From: Phaeodactylum tricornutum CCAP 1055/1
Taxonomy: Eukaryota; Bacillariophyta; Bacillariophyceae; Surirellales; Neidiaceae
DNA: 64,000 nucleotides
Reading direction: 5' to 3'
Assembly: GCF_000150955.2 (NCBI RefSeq)
Contig: NC_011680.1
Span: 492,384 to 556,383, forward strand
Within the stretch, counting starts at the first letter, position 1, and each line of letters opens with the position of its first letter. Both the position numbers and the translations under genes were made by a program. Shown here in pieces: positions 20,056 through 30,169 of this stretch. Under the pieces are notes generated by a model, which saw only the letters and a list, made by a program, of their open reading frames with translations, was not told the DNA's origin and ran no database searches.

Positions 20056-22302
20056 CTACAGGAGTTCGCTCTGTGCGAACAGTCCAGGAATTGCCATTAT
20101 AGACTCTGCTTCAGTTTCCGCGCCTTGCCTTCCTTCGCTTTCCTCGGGATACAAAAGACGAATTGCCGGAGTCACCTTGGAGGCCATCACTAAGTTGCTG
20201 GGTGACAGACGCATGAAATCGAACGCAAAGATGACCGGGATTGATCCTTCGTGGTTGACTGGAGTTGGTGGAACCTTTGGATATCGCTGCGAAAAATGCG
20301 TAAGCACGACGCATTTGGCTTTCATTTCCATTCCAACCGAAAGAGCCTCTCCAATGGTAGAGTGCCTTTTCAAGGCCGCTTCAACTTCCATTCCGTCTTC
20401 AAAAGTAGCTTCATGGATTAGCAAGTCAGCGCCTAAAGCACACTTGGCGAGCTGGCTGGAAGGACGACAGTCGCCACTGTAGACAAGCTTACCAAAACAA
20501 GTGCCCTCTAAAATCAAGCCAAAAGAGTATGGACAGTGAGTCACCGGAACCGCAAAGCTACTATCAATTCCGAGAGCCTCTTTCAGTAGAAAGCTCGCCT
20601 TTGCATTTTCTCGGATCAAATCATTGCAATTAACGGCAACGTATGCGCTCGACAGGTCAGAATCCATGGAACAATACTCCGTCAGGAACGAAATAATGGG
20701 TGATGGACACATTAGTAACAAGGGGTCGGGCGCCTTCCGATCGTGGAGTAATCGTAGAATCCCCAAGTGATGATCAGCATGTGGATGCGAGATCCACACA
20801 GCTTTGATGTGTGCAAGTGTACTTGATGTTGGACCACTGTTTGCGCGGAGGAGTTGTCCAACTGTTCCTTCTCCAACGTCAAGAAGAATAGAGTTTCCAT
20901 TCGGTGAGGTGAGACAAATTCCGGACACATTCCGATGCTTGCATGGTATTGCGGACCCGGTACCTGTGAAAAAGAGCTCCCCTGAAAATGATTCATTCAC
21001 GCATAGAGCGCATTCAGCCAAAAGCTCCTTCGCCAACGTGGAAGCTCCCGAGTCCTTCACTAAAGTTCTCGCTTTCTCTTTGCCATCATCTATGTTATAA
21101 TCAACGAAGTCTGAAAAGCCAACCTTACCCCGAGGTAGTAGAACGAATTCTGAGCCCGCACGAGCCAGCTCAGGTCCATATGGTCGTCTCAACGTATTTG
21201 GCTCTCTAACCTGTACATACAGGTCCGGGCAAACGAGAGATCGACATAACGCGCCGTGCGCCGCTGATCGAAACGGGGTGCCATGTGAGTCCGCGCTAAT
21301 ATCGGTGTCCAACAGTAAATGCTGTACGGTGGACGGAAATTCGTCTCTCCATTGCCGCGCAATTTTGTCACCAAACGAGCTCCGACTAGCAATATGGATC
21401 GCAATTTCCAATTCAACTCCCACCGAGCTTATTACTCTCTTCATTGTCATTTGCTTGAAAAATACTAAAAGCTGCTCTTCAAAGAAATCTTCGGGATACC
21501 GCAATACAGCGACACCTATTCCTGGACTATCTGGTTGCACAGTCTGATTGCTTGTCACTGTACGTTGTTCGCCAGAAGCGTCGGAAAAGGTCACACTGTT
21601 CCCACTTTTCAACATCCCATACATAGGTCCTTTCGGTACCCCAAGCCTTTTCGCTTCGTTGGCCATGAACTTTCCTGGAAAACGTGGTGTCCAGAAGAGG
21701 TAGGAAAGAGTTTTGCGCTCCGGCAAAGTCCTAGAACGCTTGCGATCGCCGATACGTCTTTCCACAAAAGGAAAGCTCTTTACAGAAAAAAAAGCTCCTT
21801 CAGAAACTGGTTGACCACTTTTGCGTTTACGAGTTTTTGGGAGACAAACACGAATGCCCTCGACGAGCCCTTCGTGGACGTTCAGCCGAAAGGAATCTCG
21901 TCTCATAAAGTGCCGCAGAGACTTGAGAAAAGAGTTAGTCCCTTCTGGTCCAAAAACGTTGAGGCCCTGTGCCGTATCCGTTGGAAAGGGGGGCAAAAGT
22001 TGTGTAGAATTATTGCTTTTGCGAACTTTGGCTGCGGCGGCAGCTTTTGCGTTTTCGATGGTCGCGTTCTGAACATCGCTAGCTGTGAGAATCATCCCTG
22101 GTAGGCCGCCGATGGATTCATAAGACAGATGCGTCAAGCAGACGGCCTTCACTGTCGAAACCCGCTGCTGGGAGTCTAGAAAAGACCGTTGGCTTCCTTC
22201 TCCACAGTTGATCAAAATTTTGGATCCATCAGGCTCCACGAGAAGAATGGCAGGATTGGAATCAACAGACGATGTCGTCAAAATTCGCACCGAAGCTGTC
22301 AT
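20056..22302 (-). CDS. ELAC2: tRNase Z, long form (ELAC2)
   Basis: A single exon, 748 residues, within the range of long-form tRNase Z. The N-terminal half is a degenerate metallo-beta-lactamase fold (ILINCGEGSQR, LTHLSYESIGGLPGM) lacking the metal ligands. The C-terminal half has the working site: ELFFTGTGSAIPCKHRNVSG (the variant of the PxKxRN loop), LLDVGEGT, the zinc motif SHPHADHHLG near residue 505, SGDCRPS, HEATFEDG and LTHFSQRYPK. The enzyme cuts the 3' trailer from pre-tRNA so that CCA can be added, in nucleus and often mitochondria. No clear organelle leader is visible. Two basic patches (KTRKRKSG, RKRSRT) could be nuclear signals. Confidence 0.93.
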   Translation of the reverse strand: MTASVRILTTSSVDSNPAILLVEPDGSKILINCGEGSQRSFLDSQQRVSTVKAVCLTHLSYESIGGLPGMILTASDVQNATIENAKAAAAAKVRKSNNSTQLLPPFPTDTAQGLNVFGPEGTNSFLKSLRHFMRRDSFRLNVHEGLVEGIRVCLPKTRKRKSGQPVSEGAFFSVKSFPFVERRIGDRKRSRTLPERKTLSYLFWTPRFPGKFMANEAKRLGVPKGPMYGMLKSGNSVTFSDASGEQRTVTSNQTVQPDSPGIGVAVLRYPEDFFEEQLLVFFKQMTMKRVISSVGVELEIAIHIASRSSFGDKIARQWRDEFPSTVQHLLLDTDISADSHGTPFRSAAHGALCRSLVCPDLYVQVREPNTLRRPYGPELARAGSEFVLLPRGKVGFSDFVDYNIDDGKEKARTLVKDSGASTLAKELLAECALCVNESFSGELFFTGTGSAIPCKHRNVSGICLTSPNGNSILLDVGEGTVGQLLRANSGPTSSTLAHIKAVWISHPHADHHLGILRLLHDRKAPDPLLLMCPSPIISFLTEYCSMDSDLSSAYVAVNCNDLIRENAKASFLLKEALGIDSSFAVPVTHCPYSFGLILEGTCFGKLVYSGDCRPSSQLAKCALGADLLIHEATFEDGMEVEAALKRHSTIGEALSVGMEMKAKCVVLTHFSQRYPKVPPTPVNHEGSIPVIFAFDFMRLSPSNLVMASKVTPAIRLLYPEESEGRQGAETEAESIMAIPGLFAQSELL

Positions 22303-22668
22303 GGTAAACGAGGAATTTGACTGTTGATGTAGGGACTCTCTAGCTAGGAAATCACCAGAAGCTTGCGTCTGTTATTCACAAAAGCATAAAGATGGCAAAT
22401 GCACTGTCAGAGAGATATATTTTGCTGTGTCGAAGATAACTGCGGGAGAGTTGCTCTCCGTATGGTACTCTGACACGAGAGTGAAACTGCGCCTCGAAAA
22501 TCGATGGTCAAGAAACCGTAACGGCATGTTCCTTTACAGTGCTATTTCTGTCTATAGTTGTAGTGAAACCATGGGTTTCGATGAATCTAGCCCGGATAGC
22601 GCACTCGCCAAGCTCACGACTATTGCGTTAATCGTATGGTCGCATGACGATCTCATCATCGGCGGGCG
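22303..22668. other. Upstream region of tRNase Z
   Basis: No gene recognised. An ACTGTCAG word near 22400, about 100 bp upstream of the tRNase Z start, belongs to the recurrent promoter-type motif. Confidence 0.35.
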
Positions 22669-23117
22669 TATGTTTTAGAGGAAATTCACTATCAGTAAAG
22701 GGGATGGAAAAGATGAAAAACTCACAAAAGGGGACAGAACGTGTTCAGTCTATGTAGTATCATTTTGCGCTCGTATTTTAATAAGTATTCAAACTATTTA
22801 AACTAAACGCCAAAACTTTGTGCCGGATGCCGACGTTTTCCGGCAAGATATTTATTGCAGGGTGTCCAATGAGAGATCTCAGGGCGTCCCACCTGCCACC
22901 GCGAAGGAAACACGTTTGTTTTGGTAGCAACCTCTTTGGGAACTTCAGACGACAATCTGGAAGGCTGCAACGGTAGCTACTCTGGATTAGTTGGTCCTGG
23001 ACCGTCGACGGAGTCGTAACGGAAGCGTTTTCATCACAACCCTTTCTGTCCCCTATTGGGAGTTTTTCAGTTTTTCACCTTTTCTCATCCCCTTTAGTGA
23101 ATTTCCTTTATGTTTTA
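22669..23117. mobile_element. MITE: 431 bp with terminal inverted repeats and 9-bp target duplications
   Basis: The element body is 22678-23108. Identical 9-mers TATGTTTTA flank it (22669-22677 and 23109-23117). The ends are imperfect inverted repeats of about 60-70 bp: the left begins GAGGAAATTCACTA and the right, read inward, begins AAGGAAATTCACTA. Both then run into AAGGGGATG, GATGAAAAACT/GTGAAAAACT and GGGGACAGAA words. No coding capacity is seen. A 9-bp target duplication and long inverted ends fit a non-autonomous Mutator-like element; a hAT-type origin (8 bp) is less likely. The intact target duplication suggests fairly recent insertion. Confidence 0.8.
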
Positions 23118-23739
23118 CTGATAGAGGAAATTTACTAATCCGGCCAAATCCAAGATTTCATTGTGTGATGTACACTTAACGTAAGTAATATTTTTATTAA
23201 ATGAGCGCGAATGATTCCACTGTAGTGTGTACCGACAGCGAGTGGACCAGTAAACGACGAATATAGTTTTATTCGATTTGTACCAGCAAGTCTGATTCAT
23301 GCCAATGCATGAGAAGTATGTTCTCCGTGATCGATGCCAAGTATATAGGATTTGTTTGACAAGCAAATGTTAATTGGTTTTGTCACTTTGAAGGTACTTA
23401 GTGGCAAAAAATACTACTTACTTACATTCCATTTGAATATCTCGGATATGCCGGAATAGGGGAATTCGGTCTGGACGAGGCCCGAATAGGAAGTTTCCTC
23501 TTGTTTTAACAGTAAATGACTATGGCAGAAAGACCTCATGTCTCACAACAATTGCTTTAGACCAAGAGTAAATCTTTCTATGTGGATCGACACTCCACCG
23601 GAACCACTCATTACATTTATGATGACCATGGCTTGTCTGATTTCGATGAAATGGTAACTCTTTTATAGCTGCAGCAATATGTAGAGAGAGAGACGATTCC
23701 TAGCTCTATGAGTAGCGGAATGTTTCACTGTCAATACTG
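23118..23739. other. Spacer with no recognised gene
   Basis: AT-rich sequence between the MITE and the GlcNAc transferase 3' end. It contains no supported coding region or repeat. Confidence 0.4.
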
Positions 23740-25446
23740 CTACTGAGCTGCTTTCTCCGTCGCTGCCTTGGACAATCCCCGTCCTTTTCCATTCGGATAT
23801 AAGTTGTTGAACTTTTCGAAACCTGGCGGAGGATACCCTTCTTCACACCACCCAGTATATGTTATTTCCTTGGTTGTCATATTGAGACCGACTATTTTCA
23901 GATATTCCTCCAACGGTCGGGCTTTGCCCATCCCATATTGCTCAACTGCCGTCAAAAGGCTGCGGTGTCGCATCATATCCCGAGCTGCTTCAGGATATCC
24001 CAGTTGAAACTTTATGCGATCCAGTACCATTGCTTGGAGTGGGTTATGAATGCCCGGGGTGGCAAAAAGGCGGTGTACAGATTCCCAAAATTTGGGTTTG
24101 TGTCGACGCACGTACATGTGGCCAACCACCGACCGGCTTGGACTAAAGATATCGTAGCCGGCAGTCCACAGACGAGTGCTCATTATGATTTCTTCACCCA
24201 TGAAAATCCAAGGTAGGAACGGGTCAAACGGAACCTCGCGTAGGAAGTTCGAGTGGGCTACGAAATAGCCAGCCGCCGTAAACGGTGCGAAGGCAGGATA
24301 CTCCAACTGTTGCGGGTCGTATCCTGCTCCTTCCAATCGAATAATTTGCGATTCTAAATCTGAAGTGGCAAAGACTGGACCACACAGTCGAGCACCCGCT
24401 CTATCTGTACGCTTGTCCAAGTCGACCAAATGCGACGGTGGATAGTGGCTTAGAATTGGCTTCGAGGAGGGTGCCTTGTTCAGCATGTCAACCGAGATAC
24501 TATCCCAGTGGTTGGCAAAAGTCATATGCGCATCAATTTGCATGTACCATTGCTCACCGTACCAGAGCTTGCTGGTAAAGTACCGTGCCGCGTACGGGCC
24601 GAGCGATTCCGGTTCGTCAATATTGAGGACACGAAGCTGACTATTCGCGCAAAAGGGCTGCCCAAGATCGGTGTCGCAGAATTTCTGGTAACAATCATCA
24701 TCTGGAGGAACTTCTACCATGGACAGATTCGATAGCACACCTGATTTGCAGTCTTGGTGGCAGTTTTGCTGTGTCAGGCCAATGAACAATTTTTCAGGAT
24801 TCTTGGCTTTTTCGTAAGCTTTGTATACTGTATTGAAACAGTTCTCGTCGCGATACGTCGCTACACTAAGAAATATACTACCATCGTCTCGTCTAGGTGG
24901 CATACGCCGAAGATACTCACGATCCCAGGGATAGAGCGTTTTTACAGCGAGGTCATGGTAGGCCTGCCAGATACCTTCGAAAGTTGCGTGCTTGGCTTCT
25001 ACCAGGGTTTCATGAAGCTGATGAATCCAGTGATCCAAGTATTCAATAATTTCTTTGAGCTCCATAGGAGGCTGGTCTGTCGCATGATGACTCATGTCGT
25101 GTCCGTGGAGTATTTCTTCAACGGTTTCGGTCCCGGCCTTGACTTCTGCGAGTCGCTCTCCGATAATTTCGTGCTTCTGACGAAGTGTTCGTAACCGATT
25201 CGGCAAGTTCCCTTCGGTCAGCGTCTTCAAAGCCGCCGAGATCTGTTCTCGCTTGTGCGCTACAACCGTCTTTAGGTTCTGAGACATACGAGCATGACCT
25301 TCCGTTGGACTCGATGGTTCTGTGGTGCTGGACCTACTATCAACGGCAAGGTAAAGCACTGCACCAAACAGAATAATGAAAATGGCAATTACCGCCGGAA
25401 TACCGCGCGACGATTGTCGGTGAGATGGCCGCTTGATCGTGGTCAT
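23740..25446 (-). CDS. Skp1-type hydroxyproline N-acetylglucosaminyltransferase family (GT60)
   Basis: A single exon of 568 residues from the ATG at 25446 (the frame runs further to a TTG). Residues about 13-32 form a membrane anchor (IPAVIAIFIILFGAVLYLAV), giving a type II topology. A helical stem follows. The catalytic domain spans about residues 180-470, with the signature IFLSVATYRDENC, LFIGLTQQNC, YMQIDAHMTF (metal-binding D-x-H region), GYFVAHSNFLREVPFDP and WIFMGEEIIMSTRLWTAGYD, all characteristic of the GlcNAc (PF11397) family. Dictyostelium Gnt1 of this family is cytosolic and modifies Skp1. The membrane anchor here suggests a secretory-pathway acceptor instead. Donor sugar is inferred from the family. 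Confidence 0.88.
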   Translation of the reverse strand: MTTIKRPSHRQSSRGIPAVIAIFIILFGAVLYLAVDSRSSTTEPSSPTEGHARMSQNLKTVVAHKREQISAALKTLTEGNLPNRLRTLRQKHEIIGERLAEVKAGTETVEEILHGHDMSHHATDQPPMELKEIIEYLDHWIHQLHETLVEAKHATFEGIWQAYHDLAVKTLYPWDREYLRRMPPRRDDGSIFLSVATYRDENCFNTVYKAYEKAKNPEKLFIGLTQQNCHQDCKSGVLSNLSMVEVPPDDDCYQKFCDTDLGQPFCANSQLRVLNIDEPESLGPYAARYFTSKLWYGEQWYMQIDAHMTFANHWDSISVDMLNKAPSSKPILSHYPPSHLVDLDKRTDRAGARLCGPVFATSDLESQIIRLEGAGYDPQQLEYPAFAPFTAAGYFVAHSNFLREVPFDPFLPWIFMGEEIIMSTRLWTAGYDIFSPSRSVVGHMYVRRHKPKFWESVHRLFATPGIHNPLQAMVLDRIKFQLGYPEAARDMMRHRSLLTAVEQYGMGKARPLEEYLKIVGLNMTTKEITYTGWCEEGYPPPGFEKFNNLYPNGKGRGLSKAATEKAAQ

Positions 25447-26154
25447 TGCGCTTGTATGGCAAAGCAAGCGTGCGATAGACCGATTCGCCAACCTTTACAA
25501 GAGCGAAGGAGTAAGGTATGCCCAACGGCGAGGCGTTACGAATCCAGAGCGTCACGGGTCATCCTCTTTTTTTCGTCATTCCTTAAAAGAGGGAGATGGG
25601 TGCAAGGTGTGCAGAACGCCCAGGACGAGACGTACCTTTCCGCTCTGATCCTGTGAGTGTTCGGTGTTTGTGCTTTCATTTTACTCGCAGGATTCATCCG
25701 TCCCGCACATTCCTTCACTGTCAGTGACTGTGAGTCCCGCACTCGAACGACAGAATGGGCAAAGCTGGGGCCGGGCCTTATAAGCCTTCGACGAAATGGC
25801 ATCCATCCTAGTATAAGGTCATCATTTTGCTACTGGCACCGCTAGCTAGAGAGCTGCTTTTCACTGGATGAGATTACGGTCATTGCAAGTGGATGTCGGA
25901 CGAATTTTGATTCTGGATGAAAGCTGTGGTCTTTGCCCACCGATGCTCCTATTGCCTTCGGTATGGCGGTAGTCGGATTGTAACGTGCGGTGTGCATAGG
26001 TGAATGGCATCGCCGCTCGCAATCACTCCGAAAAAGAACAGCAATCACTTTCTGACTGGGAGAAGCCATCGTTTCTTCGCTGAGTGGATGAAGAATAAAG
26101 GTGTCAGTAACGAATGAAAGGTCGTAGCAAGGACACTTTTATTCACGTAGCAAA
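25447..26154. other. Upstream region of the GlcNAc transferase
   Basis: No gene recognised. Holds the promoter motif at 25715-25733. Confidence 0.4.
25715..25733. promoter_or_regulatory. Palindrome-like TCACTGTCAGTGACTGTGA
   Basis: It lies about 270 bp upstream of the GlcNAc transferase start. Its reverse complement differs from the 19-mer at 17023-17041 by one base. Role inferred. Confidence 0.5.
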
Positions 26155-26155
26155 T

Positions 26156-26616
26156 ATAAGCTTCTGCCCATTGACGAACTTTATACATCGACAACAACAT
26201 TGTGACTGCGATCAGAAAGATTACGAGAAGGAAAGAAACGCAGCTAATTACTGTGTTGGATTGGTTAAGTAACTGTGTGCATCGGAGAACACAAGACATC
26301 CACGGTCACCTTTGACGTCGTAGCACTGTTGTTCCGGCATTCGAAACCGACGGCATTGCAAGAAGGTGTGGTCGAGGCGCTTCCTATAAGCTTCTGCCCA
26401 TTGACGAACTTTATACATCGACAACAACATTGTGACTGCGATCAGAAAGATTACGAGAAGGAAAGAAACGCAGCTAATTACTGTGTTGGATTGGTTAAGT
26501 AACTGTGTGCATCGGAGAACACAAGAAATCCACGGTCACCTTTGACGTCGTAGCACTGTTGTTCCGGCATTCGAAACAGACGGCATTGCAAGAAGGTGTG
26601 GTCGAGGCGCTTCCTA
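26156..26616. repeat. Tandem duplication, 2 x 230 bp, nearly identical
   Basis: Copies are 26156-26385 and 26386-26615, each starting ATAAGCTTCTGCCCATTGAC and ending GAGGCGCTTCCT. Only two substitutions were noticed (ACAAGACATCC/ACAAGAAATCC and CGAAACCGACG/CGAAACAGACG). The near identity implies a recent event. The minus strand of each unit has an open stretch with a hydrophobic segment (SFLLVIFLIAVTMLL), but there is no supporting family. Confidence 0.9.
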
Positions 26617-27584
26617 CTCACTGTCAATCACTCTGATAACTTAAGAGCTACACTTTGTCCTATCGCTGCTTCGTACACCATCCCAATTGAACTACATCAA
26701 TCTTCCTACCGATCGAGAAACATAAACTATACTATGGTCCCTGCCACCGTTATCTACGCGTAGCTCCTGGATTGTGCCAGTAATATCACAGTTGTCTCCG
26801 ATAACGCGCGAGTAATCTTACGTACGACATGCCCGTTGATGCACATCCCAAAATCAAGGCGACCCCAGGGGAAAAGGTGGCCTTCAAGATCATGTCGGTG
26901 GAGTAGTGCGATGGACTCTCACAAGAGAGACCAAGCTCCGAGAATGCGATGCAGGCTTTCGTTTTCATCTGGTGATCTACTTTCACGTCAAAGCACTACG
27001 AACGAATACCCTGCTTCTCGCAGAGGCGCTACCAGGTAAACTTCTCTTGAATTTATTCTTCTTCCACGTCTGAAGGAGCGTCTTGAGCAAATAAGCAAGT
27101 CTTCCGGAACGAGTTTCCAATTTTTTTAGAGAGACGCATATCTACATTTCTGTACTGACACTGAGACTGCCAATCTGCCTAGTCGAAAATAGGTGGGTAT
27201 CCCTACAGCACAGTTTCAATACCGGACAAATGCTCTCTTGTAAACCTGCTCTTTTTGCAGCATGTCGTTTTCACGTTGAAATCGTCTACAGGAAAATTTT
27301 TACTGCATATTTGTTGTTGCATGAAAAAAATGAAATAACCTTTGGTTGTAAAAACTTTTTGCCTGCCTGTGAGTATCGCCTTGATTGTAGGATCCGAGCC
27401 GAAAACAGAATCAGCGCCGCAATAACGCAATCCTCAGATTCCTTTGATAACTCTTTTTGTACAATTGTAAGCAAAACGTTCTCTTTCACTAGAAAGCGGA
27501 TCTGTTTGTTTTGCCGAAACTTCAAAACGAAGCTAATCCTGTTGAAATACAACGCTTTAGGAAAAGCCATCCTATGATGCTTCA
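26617..27584. other. Gene-poor region downstream of the methyltransferase gene
   Basis: Opposed open frames around 27230-27606 on both strands lack domains and codon quality. No gene is supported. Part is the 3' flank of the TrmB-like gene. Confidence 0.4.
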
Positions 27585-29565
27585 TTAAAGAACTTTCAAT
27601 ATGCACCGGTGAACAGGTATCTGGTTGAGACGACAGGCAATCTCTGTCTCCGTTTGTCCTTTAGTCGGTAGGACTGGCTCTTGTCTCCATCCCAATCCTA
27701 AGGCACGCTCGCCATTCATGCTAATCCAATTCTGCGTTCTTTGCGGCACTCGGCCTTTAAATGATTCCAATATTGGCCCTGAATCTAACATACGAAAACC
27801 AACCGAAGTGCAAGCGACGTTCTTCATGTGAATAGCAACATCTTCACAATTAGACTGCAGCAAAAGCTCTCCGGATGCATCGGAATCTGTTTTGCACAGC
27901 ACTGTCTTCACTCTACGAAGCAAGGCCTCCGTCACCATGAAACCTTTTGATGGCGATACAGGCAATTGTGAATTCCCTTTTGAACAGAAAACATCTGCGT
28001 CTCCAAATTGAGAAGGAACTAGCCGATACGGAGTGGGAAACTGTACGAGAACCATTCGAACTGGTCCGGGGTAGCTCTCAACCATTTTCAGTAAGTTCTC
28101 TGCGTCGTCAACCATGAACACAACTTTTCTGTTGATCCCCCAACGATGCGAAATAGCAGTCGCATATCCTATAGCAACCGAGCTGAGATCGACACCCAAG
28201 AAATTACAAACGCTCCAATCGACTCCATCCGCTGATGTGGAATTCTCGGATGCCAAACCAAGAAGTGATATCCCCATGCCACAACCAACATCAATAACTA
28301 GAGGACGCAAGGGGTCTTCAAACATTTGCCCCCAGACTATGTCTGATGCAATGCCATTAATGTCAGTGTGAAAGTGTAGTTGATGTGAGGCCTTTTTGTG
28401 CTTCCAGTGTTTGGCCGCAGATCGAAGGAAAATTCGTTGCTTGCGCTGACGAGAAGAAAACTTCCAGATCATGAGGGCGCAATGATCGGAATGCAAATCA
28501 AAAAGGTGCAAGTGCATCGGCTCGATCGTACTTTCTATATTTACGTCTGCCCTTTTCTGAAGCGCAGTTTGCATTGCCACCTGAAACTTGTTGTCCCTTT
28601 TCACACCTGCCGCGGCCAATCGAGTCCCAATGGCTGCTAGATCCTTTGGCCTGCAAGATTGACGGTGCTGGGCGAGAAGTAAGAGCTAACATGAAGAGAA
28701 ATAGAACTCGGATTTTTCTGACACTTACACCCCATTTTTCAACCTCTTTGGTGCATACTTCTGTTAACAAAGTGAACAATTCTTCATCAGTAGAGCCTGC
28801 CAAGGCGAACCAGAAGGCGGCGTCGGCGGCCTTACGACCAGCCAAATTCCTCTCGACACTAGTCCAGTCCAGCACGCTCTGTCTTGGCCTTTTATTAGAA
28901 ATGAGGCTATCAAGCCAAGCTTTTGAAGTAGAGGCGTTCGGCTTCATGCTGCTTGATGGCCCAGGTAATATGGCTGGTTGGACTCGCTCCATAGAGCGCT
29001 GGATCTCGCTCCAGTGTCGGAGTTGCTGTTTGGCAGCTCGAACGAGAGAGATGAGCTCGTTCTCGAAATTCACTGAAATTTGACTTTCGGCTTTTGACAC
29101 AGCCATTCCTAACGCAGTATGGGCTAAAGTCAACACACTTACACCTTGCTCAAGAAGTAGTGATCCGTCGACACTGTTCTCCAGTGAGCAGACCAACTTC
29201 CACTTCGATCCACCTCCTTCTGTTCTAGGAAAGTCTTGTATCACAACTTCGATATTGGCGGGAAACTTGTGGGTTGCGATTTCTCTCCGCAGAGCGTCGG
29301 CAACTTCAAAGTCCCCAATCCATCGCGCTGCGGCTCTTCGTTCGATGAGAAGGTTCATCTTTTCGATTTCTGATTGTTCCATTACAGTATCAGCATCCAC
29401 CACCAACTCTTGGTGGCTCCGCCAAGGCAGACGGTGGTAAGGTAAAAGAGGCTTGCTGGACGGCCCCGAGCCTACGAATGCATCGCAAATTTGACTGTAG
29501 ATGTAGTGGACAATCATCAAAATGAAGACTGTCATCGGGTAGCAACGTCGAATCAGTGGTCTCAT
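27585..29565 (-). CDS. TrmB-like methyltransferase with an N-terminal CysRS-like helical hairpin
   Basis: Two exons are proposed, 29565-28729 and 28643-27585, giving 631 residues with an 85-bp intron (GTAAGT ... AAAG). A hydrophobic N-terminus (TVFILMIVHYIYS, then CDAF) looks like a signal or plastid-type leader. Near residues 70-100 lies a hairpin (IERRAAARWIGDFEVADALR) like the one before the anticodon-binding domain of cysteinyl-tRNA synthetase. The C-terminal half is a class I methyltransferase: VIDVGCGMGISLLGLA (SAM site), NFLGVDLSS, VLVQFPTPYR (counterpart of the FPDPW motif of tRNA m7G46 methyltransferases) and GELLLQSNCEDVAIHM. tRNA is the inferred substrate. An alternative acceptor CTTGCAG, 7 nt upstream, would truncate the protein. 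Two separate genes (second ATG at 28574) are also possible. Confidence 0.65.
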
Positions 29566-30169
29566 GCTTCCTTTTAATGTGGGATCAAGTCAACAAAGCT
29601 CAGTCAATTTGACGCTCGTTACTTCTTCCTTTAGGCGAAAAACGCCAATACATCTAGACCCGCAATGAATGCTGCACACTTATATCATTTCCTTAAGAAT
29701 TTAACCGAGGGAGCAGCTGTGACAAGGTCTGGAAGGGTAATAGATTGGTCCCAAACTCACTATACTGGTCATATACGTTGTCTATTAGAGCTAGTTGTCT
29801 CTTATCCTGACTGTCGTTCATTTTGGGAAGAGACATAAGAGCCGACATCAATACCTAAGGGACGACTTTATCCCAGACATTGGCTGTTCCACGGCTAGTA
29901 GATACGTATGTAGTTCGCTCAGTTAACAATCAGTAAACAGGTTCACAAATGTCTCCGCAGAGGAATTGCCTTGCCAACAATACAGAGTTTTCTCCGTTGT
30001 AAGCTGTCAGTGAGTAAAAACAGAAAAAGATTTTATATTTACAGTTAAGCGTTCTCGATAGCACGTCCACTGCTGTAGCATTGACAAAATGACAAAACAA
30101 ATGTACGTGTGCTGGAAGTGCGCCTTTAGGAGAGGTCTCCATTATTGTTGCATGACCAAAGCTTTAATA
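29566..30169. other. Spacer between two minus-strand genes
   Basis: No gene or repeat recognised. Promoter of the TrmB-like gene and 3' flank of the SRR1-like gene. Confidence 0.4.

Noticed and set aside
26045-26430. Possible small membrane-protein gene on the minus strand
   Set aside because: The hydrophobic stretch is present twice only because of the 230-bp duplication, and the frame is not continuous across the units.
27230-27606. Opposed open frames of about 110 codons on both strands
   Set aside because: Mutually antisense, no family, located in the 3' flank of the TrmB-like gene.
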